Shown piece after piece: positions 18,960-26,813 of a stretch of 64,000 bases of DNA (position 1 is its first letter; each line of letters starts with the position of its first letter). Location: contig CBDBEL010000004.1 in assembly GCA_965204415.1 (NCBI GenBank), positions 1,178,001 to 1,242,000 of the forward strand, read 5' to 3'. The stretch is from Aldehydirespirator sp965204415 (lineage in GTDB: Bacteria > Actinomycetota > Acidimicrobiia > Acidimicrobiales > Aldehydirespiratoraceae). A model generated the notes under the pieces. It had not been told where the DNA came from and did not search any database. It was given only the letters and a program-made list of their open reading frames with translations. The translations under genes and the position numbers were made by a program.

Positions 18960-19481
18960 ATGACCACCATCCTCGATCCCACCTCTGAGGCGGCACCGGC
19001 GACGCGGGAACGGGCCACCCGTCCGGAGTCATTGGCCGGTCTGACCGTCGGACTGCTCGACATCTCCAAGCCCCGTGGCAACGTGTTCCTCGACCGGGTC
19101 TCGGAGCGACTCGCCGGGCTCGGCGCGACGGTCAACCGCTACACCAAGCCCACCTTCACCAAGCCCGCCCCGGTGGACCTGCGCCACGAGATCGCCACCG
19201 AGTGCGACGCGGTGATCGAGGCGCTAGCCGATTGAGGCTCCTGCGTGTCGTGCAGTGTGCACGACATCAGCGACATCGAGCGCCGCGGCGTCCCCGGGGT
19301 GTTCGTGGCCACCGTCCATTTCACCTCGGCGGCTGCGGCCCAGTCGAAGTCGCTCGGCTTCGACGCCGCCTCGGTGCTCACCCGCCACCCGATCCAGGAC
19401 CGCACCGACGACGAGATGACCGAGATCGCCGACGCCGCCTTCGACGACCTGGTCAAGGCCCTGGTCGGCCCCGGGCAGTAG
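18960..19481 (+). CDS. UGSC-family selenoprotein (in-frame TGA read as selenocysteine)
   Basis: Reading through the TGA at 19233 gives a 173-residue protein with selenocysteine at position 92. The context is EALAD-U-GSCVSCSVHD, which is the motif that names the UGSC family; in many homologues the U is Cys. The N-terminal part (LTVGLLDISKPRGNVFLDRV, YTKPTFTKPAP, CDAVIEAL) and the part after TGA (DIERRGVPGVFVATVHF, LTRHPIQ) both fit one continuous family member. The frame has no other stop for 81 codons after TGA. A perfect hairpin with G in its loop follows the TGA at SECIS distance. TAAGGAGG lies 9 bases before the ATG. The biochemical role is unknown. An accidental nonsense mutation is the alternative but explains the hairpin poorly. 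Confidence 0.88.
19247..19265 (+). promoter_or_regulatory. Bacterial SECIS-like hairpin
   Basis: GTCGTGCA and TGCACGAC form a perfect 8-base-pair stem around GTG. Nineteen bases separate the TGA from the first loop G. Bacterial SECIS elements need a stem-loop with an exposed G at about this distance to recruit SelB. Confidence 0.8.
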
Positions 19482-19490
19482 CTACGGACG

Positions 19491-19649
19491 TTACGACCAG
19501 GCGGCCAGGGCCACCGCGGTGGTGCTGGCGTAGAGCACTCTGCGGCCTGAGGCTGCGCTGAGGAACATCCCGTTGGCCACCCGCGAGCCGGTGGCTACCC
19601 GGTCGATGAGGCTGCCCGAGACGATGTCGACCACCACCAGGTCAGTCAT
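19491..19649 (-). CDS. Short hypothetical protein or gene fragment
   Basis: A 52-codon frame, MTDLVVVDIVSGSLIDRVA then SGRRVLYASTTAVALAAW, resembles one blade of a beta-propeller (a strand, a turn, and a VLYAST strand). It could be the leftover 3' end of a larger WD40 or PQQ-like repeat protein. No ribosome binding site stands out. The gene is weakly supported. Confidence 0.3.
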   Translation of the reverse strand: MTDLVVVDIVSGSLIDRVATGSRVANGMFLSAASGRRVLYASTTAVALAAWS

Positions 19650-19729
19650 CGAAGACCCTCGTCCGTCACAGGACTTCCCAAACTCGGGCTAGCAGAACAC
19701 CAGTCGTTGTCGACAAGCCGTCCTGGTAG

Positions 19730-20029
19730 TCAGGATCCGCTCTGACTGGATGTCAGCCGGGTGAGTCGATCCCGCCAGCGACTGGAGCCTTTCGGGATCC
19801 GCCAGTTCTCAGGAATGCTCGGATCGGGTGCCTCGGGCTCCGGCGGCAGAGGCGGCTCGGGACTCCCTTGTGGCTGCCGCTGCACATCCTCAGCCATGAA
19901 CCATCTCCCCGAGAGAACCGACCCGGCCCGCTCCCGCACTTCACGCAGCACGGCTGCCTGCGACTCGACGACACTCATGCCAGTCTCGTAAGCGAGCCGG
20001 TACCCGGCGGGATCACCATTCACAGCCAT
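19730..20029 (-). CDS. Small hypothetical protein
   Basis: This 99-residue protein is not recognised. It has an amphipathic N-terminal half (GYRLAYETGMSVVESQAAVLREVRERAGSV read in short pieces), a Pro/Glu-rich linker (PEPPLPPEPEAPDP) and a basic end (PKGSSRWRDRL). The ATG at 20029 is chosen over a TTG at 20044. A good sigma-70-like promoter and a strong hairpin lie upstream, which supports expression. Confidence 0.5.
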   Translation of the reverse strand: MAVNGDPAGYRLAYETGMSVVESQAAVLREVRERAGSVLSGRWFMAEDVQRQPQGSPEPPLPPEPEAPDPSIPENWRIPKGSSRWRDRLTRLTSSQSGS

Positions 20030-20048
20030 CTTGCTCACCCCCAATCAA

Positions 20049-20076
20049 AGCGAGGGCCCGGCGAAGGGCCCTCGCT
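20049..20076 (-). terminator. Strong GC hairpin, terminator or leader attenuator
   Basis: AGCGAGGGCCC pairs over 11 bases with GGGCCCTCGCT around a 6-base loop, followed on the minus strand by TTGATT. It could end the upstream eIF2B-like transcript, or sit in the leader of the small gene at 19730. Confidence 0.55.
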
Positions 20077-20110
20077 AGGCTCCGAACGAAGGAGCCATGA
20101 GAAGGATGGA

Positions 20111-20140
20111 AGTATAAGCATAACATTCTGAACTACGCAA
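20111..20140 (-). promoter_or_regulatory. Predicted promoter of the small gene at 19730
   Basis: On the minus strand, TTGCGT (20135-20140) and TATACT (20111-20116) are separated by 18 bases in an unusually AT-rich patch. The gene starts about 80 bases downstream. Confidence 0.5.
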
Positions 20141-20167
20141 CTTCTTCGCCGGCGCGCTCGCCTGGAG

Positions 20168-20893
20168 TCAAGCCGAGAAGAGCTCGGGGACAATAGGGCA
20201 GCCGGATGCGCGGGCTGCTTCGGCTGGGGTGCGCACTCCCGAAGGGGTCACCACACGCGTGACGAGCCGGTTGAGGTCCAGGACGGCCAGACCTCGCATG
20301 GACGGGTCGTCGGGGCGATGGCGGGCGTGGAGCATCTCCCACATCTGTTCGGGCAGGATCCGGCCCGCGCCCGCTATCAGCCACACCGGCGTACCGCGGT
20401 CGCGGGCCGCCTCGACCACCGGCACCGTCTCGGCCTCCACCAGGGCCTCTGACGGGCCCGCGCAGTCACTGGCAATCAGGACCAGGTCGGCCGTCCCAGC
20501 GGCCTCGGGATCGTCAGGCTCCAACCACCGCAAGTCGGGCCGGTCCTGCAGCGCGGCGTCGAACGCTCCCAAATCCTCCATCGCGAGAACGCTCGACCCC
20601 GCCGCCAGGGAGTCCAGGCCGCGCTCCAGCACGTGTCCGGTGGTGTCGGCGTCCAACTCCGATACCACCCTGGTCGCCTCGGCGCGGGGGTCCATGGCCG
20701 TGAGCATCCGGGCCGCCAACCAGACCAGAGGCCCGCAGTCGCTGCGGCGGTCCAGCAGCCGCCGGCACGATGTGAGCAGGCCCTTGGGGTCGTCGGCGAA
20801 CGACGACAGCGCGGCGGCCGACTCTCGGACCAGCGGCCCCACCGGGACGGTGCCGGCTCGAGCCACATACCGCAGCCGCTCGATCGGATGCAC
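20168..20893 (-). CDS. eIF-2B alpha/beta/delta-like protein
   Basis: This 241-residue protein resembles the IF-2B/MtnA-type Rossmann family. It opens with HPIERLRYVARAGTVPVGPLVRESAAAL. It carries the acidic strand-turn blocks ADLVLIASDCAGPSEALVEAETVPVVEAARDRG (read in pieces), equivalent to the substrate-binding region of ribose-1-phosphate isomerases. Whether it is an isomerase or a regulator cannot be told. The GTG at 20893 is chosen; a longer frame would run into the divergent gene. It stands alone on the minus strand. Confidence 0.6.
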   Translation of the reverse strand: MHPIERLRYVARAGTVPVGPLVRESAAALSSFADDPKGLLTSCRRLLDRRSDCGPLVWLAARMLTAMDPRAEATRVVSELDADTTGHVLERGLDSLAAGSSVLAMEDLGAFDAALQDRPDLRWLEPDDPEAAGTADLVLIASDCAGPSEALVEAETVPVVEAARDRGTPVWLIAGAGRILPEQMWEMLHARHRPDDPSMRGLAVLDLNRLVTRVVTPSGVRTPAEAARASGCPIVPELFSA

Positions 20894-21014
20894 CCCCCGA
20901 GCGTACGCAACAGCAATCCCGCCGCGCCGGAGGGTCCCGACGCGCCAGGCCGGAGCAACCAAGTCGCAACAAGGACCCGCCGGCCGGGAGGACTCAACCG
21001 CTAGCTTGGGCCCC

Positions 21015-21500
21015 GTGACCGCCGTCTCGCTCGACCTTGAACTGGACCCGCTCGGAGGCAAAGCCAGGCCGCTGTCCTCCTGGCTCACGACCTTCCCGCT
21101 GCTGCCCGTGCTGCTCGACCCCTACACGAACGAGAGCGCCTGGATCCTGCACACGGCACGGCGGATCCTGGTCACCTACGCCGAGGCCGGCTGCCGGACA
21201 TGCTGGGTGGTGGCCTGCGGTCCCGACGACGCCCGGCGCTTCCTCGGCCCGTACGCCGAGGAGATCCTCACCTTCTCCGACCCGGATCGACGAGTACCCG
21301 CCGCGCTCGGGCTCGACACCCTTCCCGCGTTCGCCTTCGTCCTCCAGAACGGGCTGGTCACCGCGGCCGCTCAGGGCTGGAATCCAGCGGAGTGGCGGGA
21401 CGTGGCCGAGACCGTTTCCGACTACACGCACTGGCAGCGCCCGGTGATCGGCGACGGGCAGGACCCGGTCGCGTTCCCGGGAACGCCCGTGAGAACCTGA
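21015..21500 (+). CDS. Hypothetical protein, possible thioredoxin-like fold
   Basis: This 161-residue protein is not firmly recognised. CRTCWVVACGPDDARRFL followed by LGLDTLPAFAFVLQNGLV has the order of a thioredoxin fold, with a TLP turn at the cis-Pro position. The usual CxxC after the first strand is not in the standard place. It begins with a GTG divergent from the eIF2B-like gene and ends 25 bases before the fumarase start, so it probably shares a transcript with fumarase. Confidence 0.55.
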   Translation: MTAVSLDLELDPLGGKARPLSSWLTTFPLLPVLLDPYTNESAWILHTARRILVTYAEAGCRTCWVVACGPDDARRFLGPYAEEILTFSDPDRRVPAALGLDTLPAFAFVLQNGLVTAAAQGWNPAEWRDVAETVSDYTHWQRPVIGDGQDPVAFPGTPVRT

Positions 21501-21525
21501 ACAGGCTCAGGCTGGAACGGGCGTT

Positions 21526-23181
21526 ATGGCCGACTCCGCCGATCTGAGGGATTTTGCCTACTCGGACCTGCTGCCGCTAGGCCCCGACACCACCGAGTAC
21601 CGGCTGGTGTCGACCGAGGGCGTCTCCACCATCGACGTAGCGGGCCGCCCGTTCCTGAAGGTCGAGCCCGGGGCGCTGACGCTGCTCACGTCGGTCGCGA
21701 TGCACGACATCAACCACTACCTGCGGTCCGATCACCTCCAGCAGCTCCGCAACATCCTCGAGGACCCCGAATCGTCCGACAACGACCGGTTCGTGGCCAC
21801 CGAGCTGTTGCAGAACGCCAACATCGCCGCCGGCGGGGTGCTGCCCATGTGCCAGGACACCGGGACCGCGGTGATCATGGGCCGCAAGGGCGAGCAGGTG
21901 CTCACCTTCGGCGACGACGCCGAGGCCATCTCTCGGGGGGTCTACGACACCTACCTCAAGTCCAACCTGCGCTACTCGCAGCTCGCCCCGCTCGACATGT
22001 TCACAGAGGTCAACACGCAAAACAACCTGCCCGCGCAGGTCGAGATCTACTCCAAGCCGGGCGACGTCTACGAGCTGTTCTACATGGCCAAGGGAGGCGG
22101 CTCGGCCAACAAGTCGTTCCTCTACCAGAAGACCAAGGCCCTGCTCAACGAGGAGTCCCTCCTCGACTTCTGCGACGAGACGCTGAGGCTGCTCGGCACG
22201 GCGGCCTGCCCGCCCTACCACCTGGCCATGGTGGTGGGCGGCACCTCGGCGGAGCACAACCTGAAGGTGGCCAAGCTGGCGTCAGCCAAGTACCTCGACT
22301 CCCTGCCGACCGCCGGTGACGCGGCCACCGGCCACGGGTTCCGGGACCTCGAGTGGGAGCAGCGGATCCTGGAACTGACCCGCACGTTCGGGATTGGCGC
22401 CCAGTTCGGCGGCAAGTACTTCTGCCACGACGTGCGGGTGGTGCGCCTGCCCCGCCACGGGGCCTCCAACCCGGTCGGGATCGCGGTGAGCTGCTCGGCC
22501 GACCGCCAGGCCCGGGCCAAGATCACCTCCGAGGGGCTCTTCCTGGAGCGCCTGGAGACCGACCCGGCCCGCTTCCTGCCCGAGGCTGCCGGCGACGAGC
22601 TGTCCAGCGAGGTGGTGGCGGTCGACCTCGACCGGCCCATGGAGGAGATCCTGGCCGGCCTCACCCGCTACCCGGTCAAGACCCGCCTGGCTCTGACCGG
22701 CACGCTGGTGGTGGGCCGCGACATAGCCCACGCCAGGATCAAGGCGCGCCTCGACGCGGGCGAGTCCATGCCGGAGTACCTGCGGGACCACCCGGTGTAC
22801 TACGCGGGACCGGCCAAGACCCCCCGGGGCTATGCCTCGGGTTCCTTCGGGCCCACCACCGCGGGCCGCATGGACTCCTACGTCGACCAGTTCCAGGCGG
22901 CCGGGGGGTCGATGGTGATGCTGGCCAAGGGCAACCGCTCGTCGGAGGTGACCGAGGCGTGCGCCCGCCACGGCGGCTTCTACCTGGGATCCATCGGCGG
23001 ACCGGCGGCCCGGCTGGCCCAGGACTCGATCCGCAGGGTGGAGGTGCTCGACTATCCCGAGCTGGGCATGGAGGCGGTGTGGCGCATCGAGGTCGAGGAC
23101 TTCCCCGCCTTCATCGTGATCGACGACAAGGGCAACGACTTCTTCACCGAGGTGTCCACCCCGGTGAGGCTCCGTCGCTAA
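21526..23181 (+). CDS. fumA: Fumarate hydratase, class I (4Fe-4S)
   Basis: This class I fumarase interconverts fumarate and malate in the TCA cycle using an oxygen-sensitive [4Fe-4S] cluster. The single chain has 551 residues and joins the alpha and beta parts. Recognised blocks are LPMCQDTGTAVIMG, with a cluster Cys, GGGSANKSFLYQ, MVVGGTSAEHNLKVAKLASAK (read in pieces), the DYPELGMEAVWRIEVEDFPAF end and SMPEYLRDHPVYYAGPAKTP. It is comparable in length to E. coli FumA. The next feature is a dispersed repeat that starts exactly at its TAA. No class II fumC is present in the window. Confidence 0.94.
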   Translation: MADSADLRDFAYSDLLPLGPDTTEYRLVSTEGVSTIDVAGRPFLKVEPGALTLLTSVAMHDINHYLRSDHLQQLRNILEDPESSDNDRFVATELLQNANIAAGGVLPMCQDTGTAVIMGRKGEQVLTFGDDAEAISRGVYDTYLKSNLRYSQLAPLDMFTEVNTQNNLPAQVEIYSKPGDVYELFYMAKGGGSANKSFLYQKTKALLNEESLLDFCDETLRLLGTAACPPYHLAMVVGGTSAEHNLKVAKLASAKYLDSLPTAGDAATGHGFRDLEWEQRILELTRTFGIGAQFGGKYFCHDVRVVRLPRHGASNPVGIAVSCSADRQARAKITSEGLFLERLETDPARFLPEAAGDELSSEVVAVDLDRPMEEILAGLTRYPVKTRLALTGTLVVGRDIAHARIKARLDAGESMPEYLRDHPVYYAGPAKTPRGYASGSFGPTTAGRMDSYVDQFQAAGGSMVMLAKGNRSSEVTEACARHGGFYLGSIGGPAARLAQDSIRRVEVLDYPELGMEAVWRIEVEDFPAFIVIDDKGNDFFTEVSTPVRLRR

Positions 23182-23305
23182 GAGGCCGAGCGGATAGGGG
23201 AGCGAGTCCGGCCCATACGGGCGAGGCCGTGGCCCGAGCGGCCCGTGAGCGCAGCGAACAAGAGCGGGAATGACAACGCCACACCGCGACCGGCGCTCAC
23301 CTATC
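23182..23305 (+). repeat. Dispersed intergenic repeat, copy 3
   Basis: It starts at the base after the fumarase TAA with GAGGCCGAGCGGATAGG, then GTCCGGCCCATACGGGCGAG, the core, and a tail ending CGGCGCTCACCTATCC. It is one of the fullest copies and serves as the reference for the family. Confidence 0.85.
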
Positions 23306-23315
23306 CGCGTGGCCG

Positions 23316-23753
23316 CTAGGGAGCGGCGCCGGCCCGCCAGTCGAGCAGGGGGCAGTCGCCCCAGAGCCGCTCGAGTTGGTACAGGTCTCGCCGCTCGGCG
23401 TCGAAGACGTGAACCACGAAGGGTCCGTAGTCGAGGAGCACCCACTGGCGGTCGTCGGCGCCCTCGACGCGAAGCGGCCGCGGACCGCCCGCCGCTCTCA
23501 GGCTCTCCTCCACGCCCTCGGTGATGGCCCTCACCTGGCGGGCGTTGTTGCCGTGGGTGATCACGAACAGGTCGGTCACCACGAGCACATCGCCGACGTC
23601 GATGACCACGGTGTCGACGCCCTTGCGCTCGTCGGCGGCCGCAGCCGCCGCCATCGCCCAGCGCCGCGCGTAGGCGCCGTCCTCGATCGCGGGCGGTCGC
23701 CCGGCCGGGTCTGTCGAGCCCGCCAGTCCGGCCGCGCTGGACTCGGGCGTCAC
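23316..23753 (-). CDS. rsfS: Ribosome silencing factor RsfS
   Basis: RsfS binds ribosomal protein L14 and blocks subunit joining when nutrients are short. The 145-residue protein carries the family blocks VVIDVGDVLVVTDLFVITHGNNARQV, DDRQWVLLDYGPFVVHVF and RDLYQLERLWGD. About 30 N-terminal residues are an unconserved extension. Its GTG start overlaps the stop of the LCP-like gene by 3 bases. This places it in the usual nadD-LytR_C-rsfS order of actinobacteria. Confidence 0.92.
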   Translation of the reverse strand: MTPESSAAGLAGSTDPAGRPPAIEDGAYARRWAMAAAAAADERKGVDTVVIDVGDVLVVTDLFVITHGNNARQVRAITEGVEESLRAAGGPRPLRVEGADDRQWVLLDYGPFVVHVFDAERRDLYQLERLWGDCPLLDWRAGAAP

Positions 23754-24961
23754 CGGGCCGCCTGGTCGCTTCCGACAGTCACGGTTATGTCAACCACGTC
23801 AGGGGTGTCCTCGCCCAACTCGATCAGGGCCATGTCGACGCCGAGCACGAAGGCGATGGTGTTGGTGAGGGGGTCGTTCACGAGATCGGCGCGATGGTAG
23901 GCGAAGTGGGTGGTCTCAACGCCAAACTCGGCGGCGTTGCCGATGACGGTGATGACCCCGCCGGCCGCGATCACGTCGTCGACCAGCGCGTCCCGGATGG
24001 ACGGATCGCCCGTGCCGTCGAGCAGTTGGACCCGGGGCCGCTGGAAGGTCTCCGGCTGGCGAGGCCAGGGCACCAGCTCCAGAGCCCTGTCGCGCAGCCA
24101 GGATCGGCCGTCCTCGCCGAGCGTGTAGCGGGGCGGCGAGGCAGGATCAATCACCAGGGATTGCAGAGGCGGAACCTCCACAACTGCGGTGCCGGAGCCG
24201 AGAACCCGCATGAACGGAGACAGGGGCGACGATGCCGGCGGAGCGGCCGCGGCCGCGTCGGAGGAGCGCCCGATGACACCGAGCCACGACTCCCACAGGG
24301 TGCGCTGACGCTGCAACCGGTTGACATCGGCCTCGTCCGCATTCCTGAAGGCGTACACCATCGCCGCGTCGGAGGCAGAGAACTCGTGGGTGCCGGCCTC
24401 GTACACGACCCGCTGGACGCCGCCGGAGTCTGCCTCCGAGAGATCGTCCACCAGCAGGAAGGGCAGCGGCCCGGCCGGACCCATGCTGTCGGCCAACGAC
24501 TCGGTGGTGATCTCCTCGACATCGTCGAACCCGATCCCGAAGAGTTCCTCGGCGACCTCCTCGACTGCGTCGACCCCTCCCCCGGCGTACACCTCGGAGA
24601 TGAGCTGGCCCTGCTCAACCGCCCCGCCCTCGGCGGCAACCAGGAGGTCGGCGGGCAGCAGCACGATGCCGCCTCCCGCGTCGATGCCCGTGCTGGCCAT
24701 GAAGGCGACACCGGCCAGCTCGCCATTGTGGGTGTGGAGCGACAGCAGCGTCGGCGTGACCCCGACCAGCTCCAGATACCCGGGTTCATCAGGCTGCAGG
24801 ACGATCTCTTCGTGGACCGTCTCGAACCTCGTGTCGAGAACGGCTCGGCCGCCCTCCCGAGCCAGCAGCAGGACGGCCAGGCCTGCAGCCACCACTATCG
24901 CGGGAAAGACGAACCTCCAGAAGAAGTGCGCACGGGGAGCCGGCTGGCGGCGGCCCCGCAC
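23750..24961 (-). CDS. LCP-like membrane protein with LytR_C domain
   Basis: This protein of about 403 residues has one N-terminal membrane anchor (FVFPAIVVAAGLAVLLLA, residues 17-34) and an extracellular body. The central part resembles a LytR-Cps2A-Psr domain (LSLHTHNGELAGVAF, GGIVLLPADLLV) but lacks the conserved Arg residues that bind polyprenyl phosphate. The end is a LytR_C domain (RVQLLDGTGD, VITVIGNAAEF, DVVDITVTVGSD). A degenerate member may regulate or scaffold rather than transfer glycopolymers (inference). The start is uncertain: the GTG at 24961 is chosen because further upstream the frame crosses the dispersed repeat. Confidence 0.75.
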   Translation of the reverse strand: MRGRRQPAPRAHFFWRFVFPAIVVAAGLAVLLLAREGGRAVLDTRFETVHEEIVLQPDEPGYLELVGVTPTLLSLHTHNGELAGVAFMASTGIDAGGGIVLLPADLLVAAEGGAVEQGQLISEVYAGGGVDAVEEVAEELFGIGFDDVEEITTESLADSMGPAGPLPFLLVDDLSEADSGGVQRVVYEAGTHEFSASDAAMVYAFRNADEADVNRLQRQRTLWESWLGVIGRSSDAAAAAPPASSPLSPFMRVLGSGTAVVEVPPLQSLVIDPASPPRYTLGEDGRSWLRDRALELVPWPRQPETFQRPRVQLLDGTGDPSIRDALVDDVIAAGGVITVIGNAAEFGVETTHFAYHRADLVNDPLTNTIAFVLGVDMALIELGEDTPDVVDITVTVGSDQAAR

Positions 24962-24988
24962 GAACCTCAGCGACCACGCGGACAGGGC

Positions 24989-25130
24989 GGATAGGTGAGA
25001 GCGCTTCGCGTCGAGCGGGGGTGTTTCCCGCTCCTGTTCGCTGCGCTCACGGGCCGCCCGAATCCCAGCACCATCGCCCACGGCCTCGCCCGCATCGGCC
25101 GGATCCGTTCGCCTGCCCACCCGGCCTCTC
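24989..25130 (-). repeat. Dispersed intergenic repeat, copy 4
   Basis: On the minus strand it begins within the nadD stop codon (TGAGAGGCCGGG) and runs through GCGAGGCCGTGGGC and CGTGAGCGCAGCGAACAGGA to CTCTCACCTATCC. The middle carries an extra 16-base stretch similar to that of copy 2. Confidence 0.8.
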
Positions 25131-25731
25131 AGCGACCGCACCCGTACAGGCCCCTGGATCTCACGACATCGGCCACGGCGCGGGGCACGAGCGCCTCGAC
25201 CGGACGGCCGTCAGCGAAGCGGGCCCGGATGTCGCAGGACGAGATGTCGAGCGCGGGCGCCTCCACCACTTGAGCAGGCCAGCCTTGCGGAGGCCTCCCG
25301 CCGGAGCGTCCCGCCCGGTCTACCACGACGGTGGTGGCCAACTCTCTCAGCTCGGCGGGCCGTTTCCAGGTGTCGAGACTCTGGGCGATGTCAGAGCCGA
25401 CCACCAGCATCAGCTCGGCACCTGGGTGCAGTGAGGCCAACTCCGCGAGGGTGTCGGCCATGTAGCTCTCGCCTCCGCGGTCTACCTCCAGCGAGCTCGC
25501 CTCGATCCCGGCGAGGTCGCCGGCCGCGGCCTGCGCCATCTCCAGTCGCGCCGGCGCGGCCGTCACCGGATGCAGGGCGGACTTCTGCCACGGGTCGTTG
25601 GCGACGACCAGCAGGACAACGGACAGCCTCAGGCGGTGTTGCACCTCCAGAGCGACCGCAAGATGCCCGAAATGCGGCGGATCGAAGGTCCCGCCCAGCA
25701 CCCCGATGCGCGACCGGCTCGCTCTTTCCAC
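25129..25731 (-). CDS. nadD: Nicotinate-nucleotide adenylyltransferase
   Basis: NadD adenylates nicotinate mononucleotide in NAD synthesis. The 200-residue Rossmann-type nucleotidyltransferase has the ATP-binding GGTFDPPHFGHL near the N-terminus and ISSCDIRARF (the ISSTxIR motif) near the C-terminus. ESYMADTLAEL and VGSDIAQSLDTWKRP lie between. Length fits the family. Its stop codon is shared with a dispersed repeat that separates it from the LCP-like gene. Confidence 0.95.
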   Translation of the reverse strand: MERASRSRIGVLGGTFDPPHFGHLAVALEVQHRLRLSVVLLVVANDPWQKSALHPVTAAPARLEMAQAAAGDLAGIEASSLEVDRGGESYMADTLAELASLHPGAELMLVVGSDIAQSLDTWKRPAELRELATTVVVDRAGRSGGRPPQGWPAQVVEAPALDISSCDIRARFADGRPVEALVPRAVADVVRSRGLYGCGR

Positions 25732-25808
25732 CGCGGAAGTGTAGGATCACGCAGGTTCGGTCGCGACGCGACCCGTGACAAATGTCACACTCGTCGGGCG
25801 CGTTCGCC

Positions 25809-25837
25809 TTGACTTGCCGGGAACAAACGCGTACTGT
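25809..25837 (+). promoter_or_regulatory. Predicted promoter of the sigma factor gene
   Basis: TTGACT and TACTGT are separated by 17 bases, a near-consensus housekeeping promoter, about 120 bases before the sigma factor ATG. The long leader between them holds no obvious gene. Confidence 0.6.
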
Positions 25838-25960
25838 ATTCTGGTTCGTCTGGGCTGGAGTAGTGCACTTGGAGGGTGTGCGCCCGGCACCAAATCCTCC
25901 CCACAAAGAAAGCGAGAAGGCTGCCCTGCCACGCGATCGGGGCGGTCAGGTGAGTGTGAC

Positions 25961-26806
25961 ATGAGTGACTCAGTAGGACAGTATCTAAACGAGATCGGCG
26001 CCGTGGCGCTGCTGAACGCCCAAGAGGAGCGCGAGCTCTCGCAGGCCATCGAGCGCGGTGTCGACGCCCGCCAGCGCAAGGATGAAGGCGAGCGCAGCCG
26101 GGAGATCGACCGCGCTATCCGCGAGGCCGCCGCAGCCAAGGACCGGTTCATCCGGGCCAACCTGCGCCTGGTGGTCAGTGTTGCCCGCCGGTATCCCCTG
26201 CCTCCGGGCATGGAGCTTCTCGACCTCATCCAGGAAGGCAACCTCGGCCTCGAGCACGCCGTCGACAAGTTCGACTGGCGCAAGGGCTTCAAGTTCTCGA
26301 CCTACGCGACGTTCTGGATCCGCCAGTCCATCGGGCGGGCCCTCGATCAGAAGGCCAGCCTGGTGCGCCTGCCCGGCGACCGGTCGGCGTCCCTGCGCGC
26401 CGCGCTGCGCCAGGTGTCCGGCGACGGCGACGAGCTGGACGACGACCACGCCCGGCTGCACCGGCTCACCACCCCCACCTCGCTCGACCGCACCATCGGC
26501 GACGACGACAGCAACGAGCTGATCGACCTGCTGCCCGACGCCAACCCCGGCCCCGAGCTCGAGGTCATGGCCAAGGCCGAGGAGGAGATGGTGACCGGGC
26601 TGCTCGACATCCTCGAGCCCCGAGCCAAGTATGCGGTCGAGCAGCGTTTCGGGCTCTCCGACGGCATCAAGCGCTCCTACCGCGAGGTCGGCGAGGAGCT
26701 GGGCGTCACCGCCGAAGCGGCTCGTCGCCTGGTGAAGCGCGCCATCAATGCCGTGCGCGAGCACGCTGAGGAGTTGAGCCTCGCCGAGACGGTCGACGCG
26801 GCCTGA
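25961..26806 (+). CDS. RNA polymerase sigma-70 factor, group 2-like
   Basis: This 281-residue sigma factor has region 1.2 (SVGQYLNEIGAVALLNAQEE) and region 2, with RANLRLVVSVARRYP, LDLIQEGNLGLEHAVDKFDW and FSTYATFWIRQSIGRAL, the -10 recognition helix. A shortened region 3 follows, then region 4 with EQRFGLSDG and EVGEELGVTAEAARRLVKRA. The large N-terminal part of the primary sigma factor is missing, so it is an alternative sigma of the principal type. The ATG at 25961 is used because region 1.2 starts there. DAHP synthase follows 7 bases later. Confidence 0.9.
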   Translation: MSDSVGQYLNEIGAVALLNAQEERELSQAIERGVDARQRKDEGERSREIDRAIREAAAAKDRFIRANLRLVVSVARRYPLPPGMELLDLIQEGNLGLEHAVDKFDWRKGFKFSTYATFWIRQSIGRALDQKASLVRLPGDRSASLRAALRQVSGDGDELDDDHARLHRLTTPTSLDRTIGDDDSNELIDLLPDANPGPELEVMAKAEEEMVTGLLDILEPRAKYAVEQRFGLSDGIKRSYREVGEELGVTAEAARRLVKRAINAVREHAEELSLAETVDAA

Positions 26807-26813
26807 GCATGCG

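Noticed and set aside
19245..19481. Separate 78-codon gene starting at a GTG after the TGA
   Set aside because: It is the in-frame continuation of the UGSC protein, and a start here would cut through the conserved GSC motif.
23200..23300. Peptide ARAARERSEQERE seen in several frames as a shared protein domain
   Set aside because: It is only the translation of the dispersed DNA repeat and appears in frames that belong to no real gene.
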